Below are positions 17,154 through 26,772 of a stretch of DNA of 64,000 nt, in pieces. Position 1 is the first letter of the stretch; the number at the start of each line of letters is the position of its first letter. The stretch is taken from positions 1-64,000 of the forward strand of contig JAGBVR010000003.1 of NCBI GenBank assembly GCA_017630215.1. The letters are read 5' to 3'. This DNA is from Bacteroidales bacterium. Lineage in GTDB: Bacteria; Bacteroidota; Bacteroidia; Bacteroidales; UBA932. A program made the position numbers and the translations under genes. The notes under the pieces were generated by a model. It was not told the origin of the DNA. It saw only the letters and a program-made list of their open reading frames with translations, and made no database searches.

Positions 17154-19466
17154 ATGGCGGAAGGAAAAAACCTTGTAATTGTAGAGTCTCCTGCAAAGGC
17201 GGGAACCATACAGAAGTTTCTTGGAAACAATTTTATTGTAAAGTCAAGTTTCGGACATATACGTGACCTGCAAGACAGCGAACTCAGCATCGATGTAGCC
17301 AATGGATTCAAGCCGGAATATGTCATACCATCCGACAAGAAGAAAGTGGTGGCAGAGCTCAAGAAGGCTGCAAAAGAAGCTGAAATGGTGTGGCTGGCAT
17401 CCGATGAAGACCGAGAGGGAGAGGCCATTTCATGGCATCTTTTTGAGACTCTCGGACTCAAGACAGAAAACACCAAACGTATTGTATTCCACGAGATTAC
17501 GAAGAACGCAATTCTTAATGCAATAGCAAATCCGCGAGAAATAGACCTGAATCTTGTAAACGCCCAGCAGGCACGTCGAGTTCTAGACCGTCTCGTCGGT
17601 TTCGAACTTTCTCCAGTTCTCTGGAGAAAGATCCAGCCGAAGCTTTCGGCCGGACGAGTACAATCCGTGGCACTCAGGCTTGTTGTCGACCGCGAAAGGG
17701 AGATATTGGCCTTCAGCAATGAAGCGTATTACAAGGTAGAGGCCCTTTTCCATCCGGAAGGCACGCCCGAAGCGACTCTCGTGAAGGCTGTTCTGGACAG
17801 AAGATTTCCGGATATGGAATCCGCAAAGGAGTTTCTGGAAAGATGCATCGGAGCAAAGTTTACAATCAGCAGCATAGAGAAAAAGGAAGGAACGAGAACT
17901 CCTGCAGCTCCTTTCACCACATCCACTCTCCAGCAAGAGGCTGCCAGAAAGCTCAGACTCTCAGTAAGTCAGACTATGAGCATCGCCCAGAGGCTCTACG
18001 AAAGCGGACTCATCACTTATATGCGTACCGACTCGACCAATCTTTCCAGCCTTGCGATCAACACTGCCAAACAGTACATAAGCAACAATTTCGGAGAAGA
18101 TTACTCGCAGGTAAGACAGTACAAGACCAAGGCAAAAGGTGCTCAGGAAGCGCACGAGGCCATTCGTCCGACATATATCGAGAATACAAGCATCGAGGGA
18201 ACACCTCAGGAAAAGAAGCTGTACGAACTCATCTGGAAACGCACCGTAGCATCACAGATGGCCGATGCCAGAATTCTCAGAACAGACATCAAGGTATCTT
18301 CAGACAAGGGAGAGGAAAAGTTCAATGTCCAGGCCAGCCAGGTTCTGTTCGACGGTTTCCTTAAGCTCTATATCGAAGGCAGCGACGAGCCCGTTCATGA
18401 CGACGAGATGACTATTCTTCCCGAAATGCAGATCGGAGCCCAGATGTTTGAAAACGGCATCACAGCCGAGTGCAAGTTCACAGCAGCACCATCACGCTAC
18501 TCGGAGGCCACTCTCGTGAAGAAACTTGAGGAACTTGGAATCGGTCGTCCTTCCACATACGCACCTACGATATCCACCCTCACAAAAGGCCGCGGATACA
18601 TCGTCAAAGGTGATAAGACGGGCGAAAAACACAATGTGACCAATCTTTCTCTCAGCAACGGCATCATCAAATCTTCTGCAAAGACTGAGACGGTAGGCGC
18701 AGAGAAGAGAAAGCTTCTGCCTCAGGATATCGGAATGATCGTAACCGATTATCTTGTCAAGAACTTTGAGACTATCCTCGATTACGGCTTTACGGCCAAT
18801 GTGGAAAAGGATTTCGACCAGATTGCAGAAGGCGAACAGGTATGGAACAGCGTCATAAGCGAGTTCTACGGACCATTCCATACAAGGGTGCAAGAGACAC
18901 TCAGCAACAGGGAATACAGCCACGTCAGCCGCGAACTTGGCACAGATCCCAAAGATGGAGAGCCACTGGTGGCGAAATTCGGACAATATGGTCCTTACGT
19001 ACAGAAAGGCGAGGGCGAAAACAAACAGTATGCAAGTCTTGCCCCAGGTCAATTGATTGAAAGCATCACTCTGGAAGAAGCTTTGAAACTGTTTGAGCTT
19101 CCACGTACCGTAGGACAGCACGAAGGAATCGACATCATTTGTACCAAGGGACGCTTCGGACCTTATATCAAATACGGAGACAGGAACATATCACTTCCAA
19201 AAGGAGTGGACCCATTGAAGGTGGATCTTGAAGCATGCATAAAACTGATATCTGACAGCGCCGAAAAGAAAACAGGATCAATTCTGGCAGAATATAAGGA
19301 AAGTGATATCCAGGTTATAGACGGAGCATATGGTCCATACATCAAACATTCAGGCAGCAATTACAAAATTCCAAAAGGAACCGCTGTGGAAGAGCTTACA
19401 GAAGATAAATGCAAGGAGATAATATCAAGTTCAGAACCTACAAGCCGTAAGAAAAGACGCAAATAA
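17154..19466 (+). CDS. topA: DNA topoisomerase I
   Basis: A 770-residue type IA topoisomerase that relaxes negative supercoils. The TOPRIM domain has NLVIVESPAKAGTIQKFLG and LASDEDREGEAISWH. The catalytic tyrosine is in GLITYMRTDSTNLS. The C-terminus carries topoisomerase C-terminal repeats (GPYVQKG, GPYIKYG, GPYIKHS) rather than cysteine zinc ribbons, as is usual in Bacteroidota. The ATG at 17154 is preferred over a GTG six bases upstream because the standard N-terminus is MAEGKNLVIVESP. It has its own upstream region, and a large inverted repeat follows the stop. Confidence 0.96.
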   Translation: MAEGKNLVIVESPAKAGTIQKFLGNNFIVKSSFGHIRDLQDSELSIDVANGFKPEYVIPSDKKKVVAELKKAAKEAEMVWLASDEDREGEAISWHLFETLGLKTENTKRIVFHEITKNAILNAIANPREIDLNLVNAQQARRVLDRLVGFELSPVLWRKIQPKLSAGRVQSVALRLVVDREREILAFSNEAYYKVEALFHPEGTPEATLVKAVLDRRFPDMESAKEFLERCIGAKFTISSIEKKEGTRTPAAPFTTSTLQQEAARKLRLSVSQTMSIAQRLYESGLITYMRTDSTNLSSLAINTAKQYISNNFGEDYSQVRQYKTKAKGAQEAHEAIRPTYIENTSIEGTPQEKKLYELIWKRTVASQMADARILRTDIKVSSDKGEEKFNVQASQVLFDGFLKLYIEGSDEPVHDDEMTILPEMQIGAQMFENGITAECKFTAAPSRYSEATLVKKLEELGIGRPSTYAPTISTLTKGRGYIVKGDKTGEKHNVTNLSLSNGIIKSSAKTETVGAEKRKLLPQDIGMIVTDYLVKNFETILDYGFTANVEKDFDQIAEGEQVWNSVISEFYGPFHTRVQETLSNREYSHVSRELGTDPKDGEPLVAKFGQYGPYVQKGEGENKQYASLAPGQLIESITLEEALKLFELPRTVGQHEGIDIICTKGRFGPYIKYGDRNISLPKGVDPLKVDLEACIKLISDSAEKKTGSILAEYKESDIQVIDGAYGPYIKHSGSNYKIPKGTAVEELTEDKCKEIISSSEPTSRKKRRK

Positions 19467-19480
19467 ACTTTAGAATCTTA

Positions 19481-19540
19481 AATTTCCGACCGCTGTTTTT
19501 GACATTTTCATTTTTGTCACTAAATTAGCGGTCGGAAATT
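19481..19540. repeat. 14-bp inverted repeat between topA and lrp-like gene
   Basis: AATTTCCGACCGCT (19481-19494) and AGCGGTCGGAAATT (19527-19540) are exact reverse complements, with TGACA/TGTCA (19500-19504 and 19515-19519) nested in the loop. It follows the topA stop by about 15 bp and ends 19 bp before the regulator start. It could be the topA terminator, though no long T-run follows, or an operator of the regulator. Confidence 0.6.
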
Positions 19541-19559
19541 GTTTTAAATTGTAACTGTC

Positions 19560-20081
19560 ATGTCAAACTATCAGATCGACCAGATTGATCAGAAGATTCT
19601 ATCGTTCCTCGTGAAGAACGCAAGAATGCCTTTCCTGGAGATCGCACGTGAGTGCAATGTTTCGGGAGCTGCTATCCACCAGAGGGTCAAAAGGCTGGAA
19701 GCCAATGGAGTAATCACTGGTTCAAGACTCCTTGTAAAGCCTCAGGCTCTGGGACTCAATGTCTGTGCCTTCGTAAGCGTATCACTCTCGGAAGCCAACA
19801 AATATCCAGAAGTGATCGAGTCATTCAAGAAGATTTCAGAAATCGTAGAGTGTCATTTCGTAACTGGCAAGCACGCTCTGCTTATCAAATTATACTGTTT
19901 CGACCATGATCACCTCATGCAGATTCTTCTAAACACTATCCAGAAGATTCCGTATGTCCAGCAGACAGAAACCCAGATATCTCTGGATCAGGCTATAGAA
20001 CGCCAGGTATGGGTAAGAGAATATACCAATACCAGTTTCTCGGCAAGTGTAAAGAAAAGCAAGAAAGAAAACAAGGACTAA
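19560..20081 (+). CDS. Lrp/AsnC family transcriptional regulator
   Basis: A 173-residue regulator with an N-terminal winged helix (IDQIDQKILSFLVKNARMPF, then the recognition region VSGAAIHQRVKRLEANGVI) and a C-terminal RAM effector domain (about 70-150, with YPEVIESFKKISEIVECHFV and TGKHALLIKL). Such proteins sense amino acids. A lysine-rich tail follows the RAM domain. ATG start at 19560. The inverted repeat at 19481-19540 directly upstream might be its own site. It is convergent with ispD and overlaps it by four bases. Confidence 0.92.
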   Translation: MSNYQIDQIDQKILSFLVKNARMPFLEIARECNVSGAAIHQRVKRLEANGVITGSRLLVKPQALGLNVCAFVSVSLSEANKYPEVIESFKKISEIVECHFVTGKHALLIKLYCFDHDHLMQILLNTIQKIPYVQQTETQISLDQAIERQVWVREYTNTSFSASVKKSKKENKD

Positions 20082-20782
20082 CCCTTGATTCTCAACGACA
20101 TAACCGCCTCGGCAAGCAGCAGGTCTTCCTGAGTGGTAATCTTGATATTAAGCCTTTCCCCGATAGTATAGGAAAGGCTTTTTCCATATTTTTGCACCAC
20201 AGACGCATCATCAGTGAACATAGTGTCATACGCAAGTGAATAAGCCGCTTTGATCGTATCGGAGTGAAAGATCTGTGGTGTCTGAGCAGCATAGAGCATA
20301 GACCTGTCAGCAACAGCACCTTCCACAGTTTCAAGCTTCTCGCCATCTTTTTGCAGGACCTTCAAAGTATCCACACAAGGCACGACTGGAATCAACGCCG
20401 GAACAGTTTCCGCTTTTTCAAACATTTCCCTCACCAGTCCTGAAGAAACAAGCGGACGCACTCCGTCGTGAACGGCCACGACAGCCCCCTCCGGAATCTT
20501 ATCCAAAGCATTCCTTACAGAATGAAACCTGGTAAATCCGCCAGATACAATCATTTGAGGACAAGTAAAATTACGTCTGAGGCAATAGCTCCTCCAATAT
20601 TCAATATAATCAGAATTCAACACCGTCACTACTGAAATTCCGGGGCACGCCTGAAGAAACGTTTCAATCGTATGCTGCAGGATAGCCTTGCCTCTTATTT
20701 CTATAAACTGCTTAGGCAGAGGACCTCCCATACGGGTACCGCTTCCAGCCGCCATAATGATTACATATCTGCGTTTTCCCAT
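20078..20782 (-). CDS. ispD: 2-C-methyl-D-erythritol 4-phosphate cytidylyltransferase
   Basis: A 234-residue nucleotidyltransferase of the MEP isoprenoid pathway, joining CTP to methylerythritol phosphate. Motifs: IIMAAGSGTRMGGPLPKQF at the N-terminus, AVHDGVRPLVS in the middle and DDASVVQKYGKSL near the C-terminus. Length is normal for stand-alone IspD, with no IspF fusion. ATG start at 20782. Convergent with the Lrp gene (4-bp overlap). Confidence 0.94.
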   Translation of the reverse strand: MGKRRYVIIMAAGSGTRMGGPLPKQFIEIRGKAILQHTIETFLQACPGISVVTVLNSDYIEYWRSYCLRRNFTCPQMIVSGGFTRFHSVRNALDKIPEGAVVAVHDGVRPLVSSGLVREMFEKAETVPALIPVVPCVDTLKVLQKDGEKLETVEGAVADRSMLYAAQTPQIFHSDTIKAAYSLAYDTMFTDDASVVQKYGKSLSYTIGERLNIKITTQEDLLLAEAVMSLRIKG

Positions 20783-20916
20783 AATTTTGCCTTCGATTTC
20801 ACAAAATTAAGAAAGTGTTTTAAATTTTAAGACTTTCTCACAAAGTTTCTCTATAATTCGGAGATTTTTTGTAATTTTACGCCCTATTATCAAACAAGAA
20901 AAATAAGACATAAAAT

Positions 20917-21939
20917 ATGGGATTCAATTTTTTGACACAGGAGCTTGCGATTGACCTCGGAACAGCAAATACTGTCATTTTTCAGAATGACCAGATCGTG
21001 CTTGACGAGCCAAGTATCGTAGCTATTGACAACAGCACAGGTAAGGCACTGGCACTAGGTCAGAAAGCCAAATTGATGCAGGAAAGAGAAAACCCAGGCA
21101 TCAAGACCGTCCGTCCGCTCAAAGACGGAGTCATCGCAGACTTCAACGCAGCGGAGATGATGATCCGTGGTTTCATCAAGCAGGTGAACAGCAAACGCAG
21201 ATCGCTCTTTACGCCTAATCTAAAGATCGTGGTAGGCATCCCTTCGGGAAGTACCGAAGTGGAGATCCGTGCGGTGCGCGACTCTACAGAACACGCTGGA
21301 GGCCGTGACGTATATCTGATTTACGAACCAATGGCATCAGCACTCGGTATCGGTCTCGACGTAGAGGCTCCTAAGGGAAACATGGTGGTCGACATAGGAG
21401 GAGGTACTACAGAGATCGCGGTGATTTCACTCGGCGGTATTGTAGTCCAGGACTCTATCAAGGTAGCAGGTGACGTATTCACCAACGACATCCAGATGTA
21501 TCTCCGTCAGCAGCACAACATCAAGGTAGGACAGATTACAGCCGAGAAGATAAAGATTGCAATCGGAGCAGTAATCCCTAATCTCGAAGAAGAGCCGGAA
21601 CCATATGCAATCACAGGTCCGAACCTCATGACAGCGCATCCTGTACACGCAACAATCACGCACCAGGAAATTGCGCACTGCCTTGACAAGTCCGTGGCAC
21701 GTATTGAAAGCGGCATCATCCACGTACTCGAGCAGACTCCTCCTGAGCTCTACTCGGACATCGTCGAGAACGGCATCCATCTTGCCGGTGGCGGATCCCT
21801 TCTGAGAGGACTCGCAGAGCGTCTTACCGAGAAGATCAACATTCAGTTCCATGTAGCTGAAGACCCGCTCAGGGCCGTAGCCCGTGGCACATGCCTCGCG
21901 CTCAAGAATACAGACAATTACACATTCCTTATGAGATAA
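20917..21939 (+). CDS. mreB: Rod shape-determining actin homologue MreB
   Basis: A 340-residue MreB. It has the actin-fold nucleotide-binding signatures LAIDLGTANTVIF near the N-terminus, VVDIGGGTTEIAVISLGG in the middle and HLAGGGSLLRGLAERL near the end. It polymerises under the membrane and guides the elongasome encoded by the following genes. Start ATG 20917. First gene of mreBCD-mrdA-rodA; a weak -7-like TAATTTTA lies upstream in the 134-bp gap after ispD. Confidence 0.97.
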   Translation: MGFNFLTQELAIDLGTANTVIFQNDQIVLDEPSIVAIDNSTGKALALGQKAKLMQERENPGIKTVRPLKDGVIADFNAAEMMIRGFIKQVNSKRRSLFTPNLKIVVGIPSGSTEVEIRAVRDSTEHAGGRDVYLIYEPMASALGIGLDVEAPKGNMVVDIGGGTTEIAVISLGGIVVQDSIKVAGDVFTNDIQMYLRQQHNIKVGQITAEKIKIAIGAVIPNLEEEPEPYAITGPNLMTAHPVHATITHQEIAHCLDKSVARIESGIIHVLEQTPPELYSDIVENGIHLAGGGSLLRGLAERLTEKINIQFHVAEDPLRAVARGTCLALKNTDNYTFLMR

Positions 21940-21943
21940 AGCC

Positions 21944-22765
21944 TTGCGCAGAAGCAACATAATTTATCATTTGATCAATGCAGCTATCTTCATCGTATTG
22001 GAGGTAGCTGCGTTGAATATGCTCCGCAACAACGGAGTCATACAGGACATCTGGTTCTCGAAAGGAATGCAGGCCATCAGCGGAACAGTATGGGGAGTAA
22101 GTCAAGACCTGAAGGAATATTTCTCATTGAAGAAGAGTAATGAAGCATTAGCTCTGGAGAATTACCAGCTTCGCGTCAGGCTCGCAGAAATAGAGTCTCA
22201 GAACGGTCTTGAGAATCAGATTCTCACCATTCCGAAAGACGGCATAGCCGGCAACTTCAGATACATCCCCGCCCATATCATGAAAATCAGCAACAACACG
22301 CACCACAATTACCTGATAATCGGGAAAGGCAGCGAAGACGGAGTCAGTGAAGGAGCAGGGGTAATCACCGGAAAGGGTGCCATCGGAATAATCGACGCAG
22401 TGAGTCGCCATTACTCATACGCAAGATCATTCAAGAACCACGAGATGAACATCAGTGCCCGCCTGGGTAAGGAAGGTGCGGTAGGACCTATGGCATGGGA
22501 CGGATTCAGCAGCTCACGTGCAATACTCAGCGAAATCCCACATCACGTGCAATTCGAAAAGGGAGACACGGTTTACACAAGCGGCTACTCATCTATATTC
22601 CCGCCAGACATTCCTCTCGGCACGGCTGGAGAAGCCAGAATTGTGAACGGAGCGACTTATGACATCGAAATTACCCTCTTTGAGGATTTTGGTGCACTGA
22701 GATACGTGACTATCGTAGAGAATATCGGCAAAGAGGAAATCGAAACACTGGAGGACGCAATATGA
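21944..22765 (+). CDS. mreC: Rod shape-determining protein MreC
   Basis: A 273-residue bitopic membrane protein: one N-terminal transmembrane helix (HLINAAIFIVLEVAALNML), a short coiled coil (about 55-90) and a periplasmic beta-barrel domain (GAVGPMAWDGFSSSRAILSE, VYTSGYSSIFPPDIPLGTA). It links MreB to the periplasmic synthases. The start appears to be TTG at 21944, four bases after the mreB stop; the next Met lies beyond the membrane helix, so an ATG start would delete the anchor. Its TGA overlaps the mreD ATG. Confidence 0.93.
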   Translation: MRRSNIIYHLINAAIFIVLEVAALNMLRNNGVIQDIWFSKGMQAISGTVWGVSQDLKEYFSLKKSNEALALENYQLRVRLAEIESQNGLENQILTIPKDGIAGNFRYIPAHIMKISNNTHHNYLIIGKGSEDGVSEGAGVITGKGAIGIIDAVSRHYSYARSFKNHEMNISARLGKEGAVGPMAWDGFSSSRAILSEIPHHVQFEKGDTVYTSGYSSIFPPDIPLGTAGEARIVNGATYDIEITLFEDFGALRYVTIVENIGKEEIETLEDAI

Positions 22766-23277
22766 GAATGAACCAACATTTCGGCATTTTATATGTCCTT
22801 CTGCTGATATGTCAGATCGTATTATGCAATTTTTCGCCACTCGGCCCGTATATAATGCTGACAGTACTTCCGGCAATGATACTCTGTATCCCTCTGAAGA
22901 TCAGCACCGCCGCGTGTATGCTCATTGCCTTTGGCAGCGGACTGGCGGTCGATTGGCTATCAGAAGGCATTGTCGGTCTCAATGCAGCATCACTCATTCC
23001 AGTGGCTCTGGCAAGAAAGCCGATTGCCAGGATTTTCTTCGGAGAAGACTTGCTGGCGAGGAAAGACAGTTTCTCGTTCAACAAATATGGAGCTGCAAAA
23101 ATTTCTGCGGCGATATTGTCCGTTCTTACCATATTCCTAGCGATTTACATCTTTCTGGACGGAGCGGGAACACGTCCCGCATGGGTCAACCTTGCATACT
23201 TCGGAGCTTCTCTTGTATGCAACTGGATACTTTGCCTTATCGTCACCAACATTCTGACACCAGATGACCGAAAATAG
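22762..23277 (+). CDS. mreD: Rod shape-determining protein MreD
   Basis: A 171-residue polytopic membrane protein with about five hydrophobic segments. It is short and poorly conserved as usual for MreD, so the call rests mainly on topology and position between mreC and mrdA. Segments include ILYVLLLICQIVLCNF and IFLAIYIFLDGAG. The ATG overlaps the mreC stop (ATGA), implying coupling. Confidence 0.88.
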   Translation: MRMNQHFGILYVLLLICQIVLCNFSPLGPYIMLTVLPAMILCIPLKISTAACMLIAFGSGLAVDWLSEGIVGLNAASLIPVALARKPIARIFFGEDLLARKDSFSFNKYGAAKISAAILSVLTIFLAIYIFLDGAGTRPAWVNLAYFGASLVCNWILCLIVTNILTPDDRK

Positions 23278-23286
23278 GAGACAGGG

Positions 23287-25134
23287 ATGAAACTGAACAG
23301 GGAGAACAGACTGATCATAGGCCTTTGCACGGCCGCAGCCATACTTATAGCAAAGCTCTTCAGCATCCAGATTCTTGAAGACAAATACAAGCTGGATGCT
23401 GAGAACAATTCCATGGTATATTCCACAATATACCCTACCCGAGGCATCATCCATGATCGAAACGGTAACATCCTTGTCGGAAACAAGGTGGCGTACGATC
23501 TTCTTGTGACACCGAAGGAGGTTACTGAGTTCGACACTTTGTCATTCTGTCAGGTCCTCGACGTGGATCTCGACCTCGTAAGAGGAAAGATGAAGGAATA
23601 TGCAAAAAACAGAAGACGCATCGGATATCAATCAGTGGTTATGTTCAAGCAGCTGCCGCCTGAGACATACATGCGCTTCGCAGAAGTTGCATACAAGTTC
23701 CCGGGATTCAGAGGACAGGCCAGAAGCATCAGGGAATATCCGTTCAATGCAGGAGGCAATCTTCTGGGATATGTTTCGGAAGTCGATGCCACATTCCTGG
23801 CAAAACACCCTGACGAATACAAATCAGGCGACTATGCGGGAAAAACCGGCATAGAAGCAGCCCGAGAAAAGGAACTCAAAGGAGAGAAAGGTTATAACAT
23901 CTGGCTGCGCAACTCGCGCAACCAAGTGGAGTCCAGATACAGAGACGGAGAATTGGACAAGGAGGCGGTGCCGGGTAACGACATTACTACTACAATCGAC
24001 GCAGAACTCCAGCACTACGGGCAGATGCTTATGGCCAATAAGGTCGGCAGCCTCGTGGCCATCGAACCGTCTACGGGTGAGATCCTCACAATGGTGTCAA
24101 GTCCAGGTATCGACGTAGAGATGCTCGCCGACATCGGACAGCATTACAAGGAAATAGCTTCCAATCCATACAATCCGATGTTCAACAGAGCTGTACAGGC
24201 ACCATACCCTCCGGGATCGGTATTCAAGCTTGTAAACGGCCTTATCGGGCTTCAGGAAGGAGTGCTTACCCCGAATACGATGTACTCATGCAATATGGGA
24301 TACCATTTCGGAAAAAGCAAGCTAGGCTGCCACGCTCACAAATCTCCGATTAATCTGGAAGAGTCCATAATGATGTCATGCAATGCATACTACTGTTATG
24401 TATTGAGAGATCTTTTGGAAAATCCAAAATACTCGGAAATCGACGAAGCTTTCGATAAATGGAGGGAATATGTAATGAGTTTCGGTTTCGGAAAAAAGCT
24501 GGGCAGCGACTTCCCTTCAGAGCTTGGTGGATTTGTCCCGGATTCGAAATACTACAACAGATATTACCGCAAAGGAGGATGGAAGGCAACTACCGTCATT
24601 TCATTGTCCATCGGACAGGGAGAACTCGGATGCACTCCTATCCACCTTGCCAATCTCTGCGCCACCATTGCCAATAGAGGTTTCTACTACACCCCGCACA
24701 TCATAAAAGATTCGGAGCATGTAGAAATTGACCCGAAATACAAGGAAAGACACTATACAATGGTCGATACGACTCATTTCCCAAAGGTAGTGGGAGGAAT
24801 GTATAGAGCCGTAAACAGCGGATTCGGCTCGGGAGGAACTGCCAGCATCGCGGCAGTGGAAGGTCTTGACATCTGCGGCAAGACAGGTACTGCCCAAAAT
24901 CCTCATGGACACGATCATTCGGTCTTCATCTGCTTTGCGCCAAAGGACGACCCTAAGATCGCCGTAGCCGCATATGTGGAAAACGGAGGATTCGGAGCTA
25001 CATGGGCCGCACCTATCGCATCCCTGCTTACAGAAAAATATCTTACCGGAGAAATCAGCGAAAGCCGCAAGCCGCTGGAAGAAAGAATGCTTCAGGGAAA
25101 CCTGCTGGACAGAGTTAAAGTGAAAAAGAAATGA
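23287..25134 (+). CDS. mrdA: Penicillin-binding protein 2 (class B transpeptidase)
   Basis: A 615-residue class B PBP of the elongasome, which crosslinks peptidoglycan made by RodA. N-terminal membrane helix (about 8-25), dimerisation domain (ARSIREYPFNAGGNLLGYVS), and transpeptidase domain with SxxK in PPGSVFKLVNG, SxN in MMSCNAYYC and KTG in CGKTGTAQNPHGHDHSVF. ATG start at 23287, nine bases after mreD. It overlaps rodA by four bases (ATGA). Confidence 0.95.
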   Translation: MKLNRENRLIIGLCTAAAILIAKLFSIQILEDKYKLDAENNSMVYSTIYPTRGIIHDRNGNILVGNKVAYDLLVTPKEVTEFDTLSFCQVLDVDLDLVRGKMKEYAKNRRRIGYQSVVMFKQLPPETYMRFAEVAYKFPGFRGQARSIREYPFNAGGNLLGYVSEVDATFLAKHPDEYKSGDYAGKTGIEAAREKELKGEKGYNIWLRNSRNQVESRYRDGELDKEAVPGNDITTTIDAELQHYGQMLMANKVGSLVAIEPSTGEILTMVSSPGIDVEMLADIGQHYKEIASNPYNPMFNRAVQAPYPPGSVFKLVNGLIGLQEGVLTPNTMYSCNMGYHFGKSKLGCHAHKSPINLEESIMMSCNAYYCYVLRDLLENPKYSEIDEAFDKWREYVMSFGFGKKLGSDFPSELGGFVPDSKYYNRYYRKGGWKATTVISLSIGQGELGCTPIHLANLCATIANRGFYYTPHIIKDSEHVEIDPKYKERHYTMVDTTHFPKVVGGMYRAVNSGFGSGGTASIAAVEGLDICGKTGTAQNPHGHDHSVFICFAPKDDPKIAVAAYVENGGFGATWAAPIASLLTEKYLTGEISESRKPLEERMLQGNLLDRVKVKKK

Positions 25135-26657
25135 GAGACACAGGAGGACATAAAGGAAGAGGTCTTGCGAAGACGATAGACTGGAAGCTGGTAATATGCT
25201 ATCTGCTTCTTGTTCTTATCGGTTGGGCAAACATATATGCATCTGTACATTCATCCGAGCCAGCTTCCATCTTCGATTTCAGCACTCGAAGCGGAAAGCA
25301 GTTTGTCTGGATAATAACGGCTCTTGTCATAGCATCCATCATACTTTTCGCATTGAGCCCACGCATATACGAAGGATTGTCCGTGCCTATATATATATTT
25401 GTGGTGGCACTTCTCATTGCCGTGATATTTCTCGGAATCGAGGTCAAAGGATCGAGATCATGGTTTGCATTCGGACCTGTAAGATTCCAGCCGGCTGAGA
25501 TATCCAAGATATCCACTTCCCTGCTCCTTGCCACGGTAATGAGCCAGCAAGGTTACAGAATCGGAAGAACTAAAGATTTCATAATCACTGCTCTGATCAT
25601 TCTGCTTCCGATGATGATCATCGTTCTGCAGAGCGAGACAGGATCGGCGCTGGTATATGTCGGATTCATATTCATGCTTTATAGGGAAGGACTCTCCGGA
25701 TGGCTGATCTTTCTCATCGGAATGGCGATATTGTCCTTTATCCTGACATTGACCGCGTCACCGTATGTTGCCATTCTGGTCATTATTGGGGTAGCATCCC
25801 TATGCATCTGCCTCTATTCGGGAAGGTTCAAATGGTGGCTCATGATCGGCATCCCCCTCATTGTCCTATTCGCTTTCCTGCCTTCACTTCTGGAACTCTG
25901 GAGTGCGAATCTGCTTGGAGAAGAAGGGGTTGCGGCACTCGCAGCTGCAGAGGGAAATTACGAGACGGCCGGATTGACAGAGCCGATTGTGAACAGAATA
26001 AAGCCGCTTTATGTACTGCTGGGAACTACAGCGCTAGCCCTTCCGTTCATTATATTTAGCGCCTATAGGGAGAGAAATATGTTCTCACACCTTGGCCTGA
26101 TCTCAATGATTGCCGGAATTGCACTTGTATTCTCTGCGAATTTCATATTCAACGATGTGCTTCAGGATCATCAGAGAAAACGTATCGAGGTACTTCTGGG
26201 TATGAAGGAAGATCCGAGCGGAGTAGGTTATAATGTGAACCAGTCGATGATTGCCATCGGCTCAGGCGGACTCTTCGGAAAAGGTTATCTGAACGGCACC
26301 CAGACCACATACGGATTCGTGCCGGAACAGAGTACCGACTTCATTTTCTGTACAATCGGTGAGGAGTGGGGATTTGCAGGAAGTACCTTCGTCATTCTTC
26401 TGTACGTTTTCCTGATATGCCGTATCATACGAAACGCAGAACGTAGCAGGGAGGCATTTACCAGGATCTATGGATATTGCGTGGCTTGCTGTATATTCAT
26501 GCACTTGTTCATAAATATAGGTATGACCATCGGTCTCATGCCTGTGATCGGAATTCCTCTGCCACTTGTCAGCTACGGAGGATCTTCACTGTGGGGATTC
26601 ACAGCGCTGCTGTTCATATTCATTGCATTGGACAGAAACGAGAAGAAGTATTTCTAA
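25131..26657 (+). CDS. rodA: SEDS peptidoglycan polymerase RodA
   Basis: A 508-residue SEDS-family membrane protein with about ten transmembrane helices that polymerises lipid II with PBP2. Signatures: RSWFAFGPVRFQPAEISKIS, LQSETGSALVYVGFIFMLYR and the C-terminal IGIPLPLVSYGGSSLWGF. It is longer than enterobacterial RodA because of an extended loop (about 245-285, LEEGVAALAAAEGN-like region, read as GEEGVAALAAAEGN). The start overlaps mrdA. A structured palindrome follows the stop at once. Confidence 0.95.
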   Translation: MRDTGGHKGRGLAKTIDWKLVICYLLLVLIGWANIYASVHSSEPASIFDFSTRSGKQFVWIITALVIASIILFALSPRIYEGLSVPIYIFVVALLIAVIFLGIEVKGSRSWFAFGPVRFQPAEISKISTSLLLATVMSQQGYRIGRTKDFIITALIILLPMMIIVLQSETGSALVYVGFIFMLYREGLSGWLIFLIGMAILSFILTLTASPYVAILVIIGVASLCICLYSGRFKWWLMIGIPLIVLFAFLPSLLELWSANLLGEEGVAALAAAEGNYETAGLTEPIVNRIKPLYVLLGTTALALPFIIFSAYRERNMFSHLGLISMIAGIALVFSANFIFNDVLQDHQRKRIEVLLGMKEDPSGVGYNVNQSMIAIGSGGLFGKGYLNGTQTTYGFVPEQSTDFIFCTIGEEWGFAGSTFVILLYVFLICRIIRNAERSREAFTRIYGYCVACCIFMHLFINIGMTIGLMPVIGIPLPLVSYGGSSLWGFTALLFIFIALDRNEKKYF

Positions 26658-26762
26658 ACAACTAAGGCCTGACGATATTCCGGCGACCCCCGCCTCCCTG
26701 TCGGGAGGCATCCCCTAGCCGGGGGTACATGTCACCTACATATCATCAGGCCTTAGTTGTTT
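26656..26762. repeat. Nested palindrome between rodA and ahcY
   Basis: The outer arms, 26656-26678 and 26740-26762, are 23-bp reverse complements with one mismatch. Inside, ACCCCCG (26686-26692) pairs with CGGGGGT (26720-26726), and GCCTCCC (26692-26698) pairs with GGGAGGC (26703-26709) around TGTC. The element fills the gap between two convergent genes and begins on the rodA stop codon. A bidirectional terminator is the simplest reading; a small non-autonomous mobile element is an alternative. Confidence 0.65.
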
Positions 26763-26772
26763 TGTCTACCGG

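Noticed and set aside
26656-26762. A complete MITE or insertion sequence
   Set aside because: No target-site duplication or transposase was seen; a bidirectional terminator explains it equally well.
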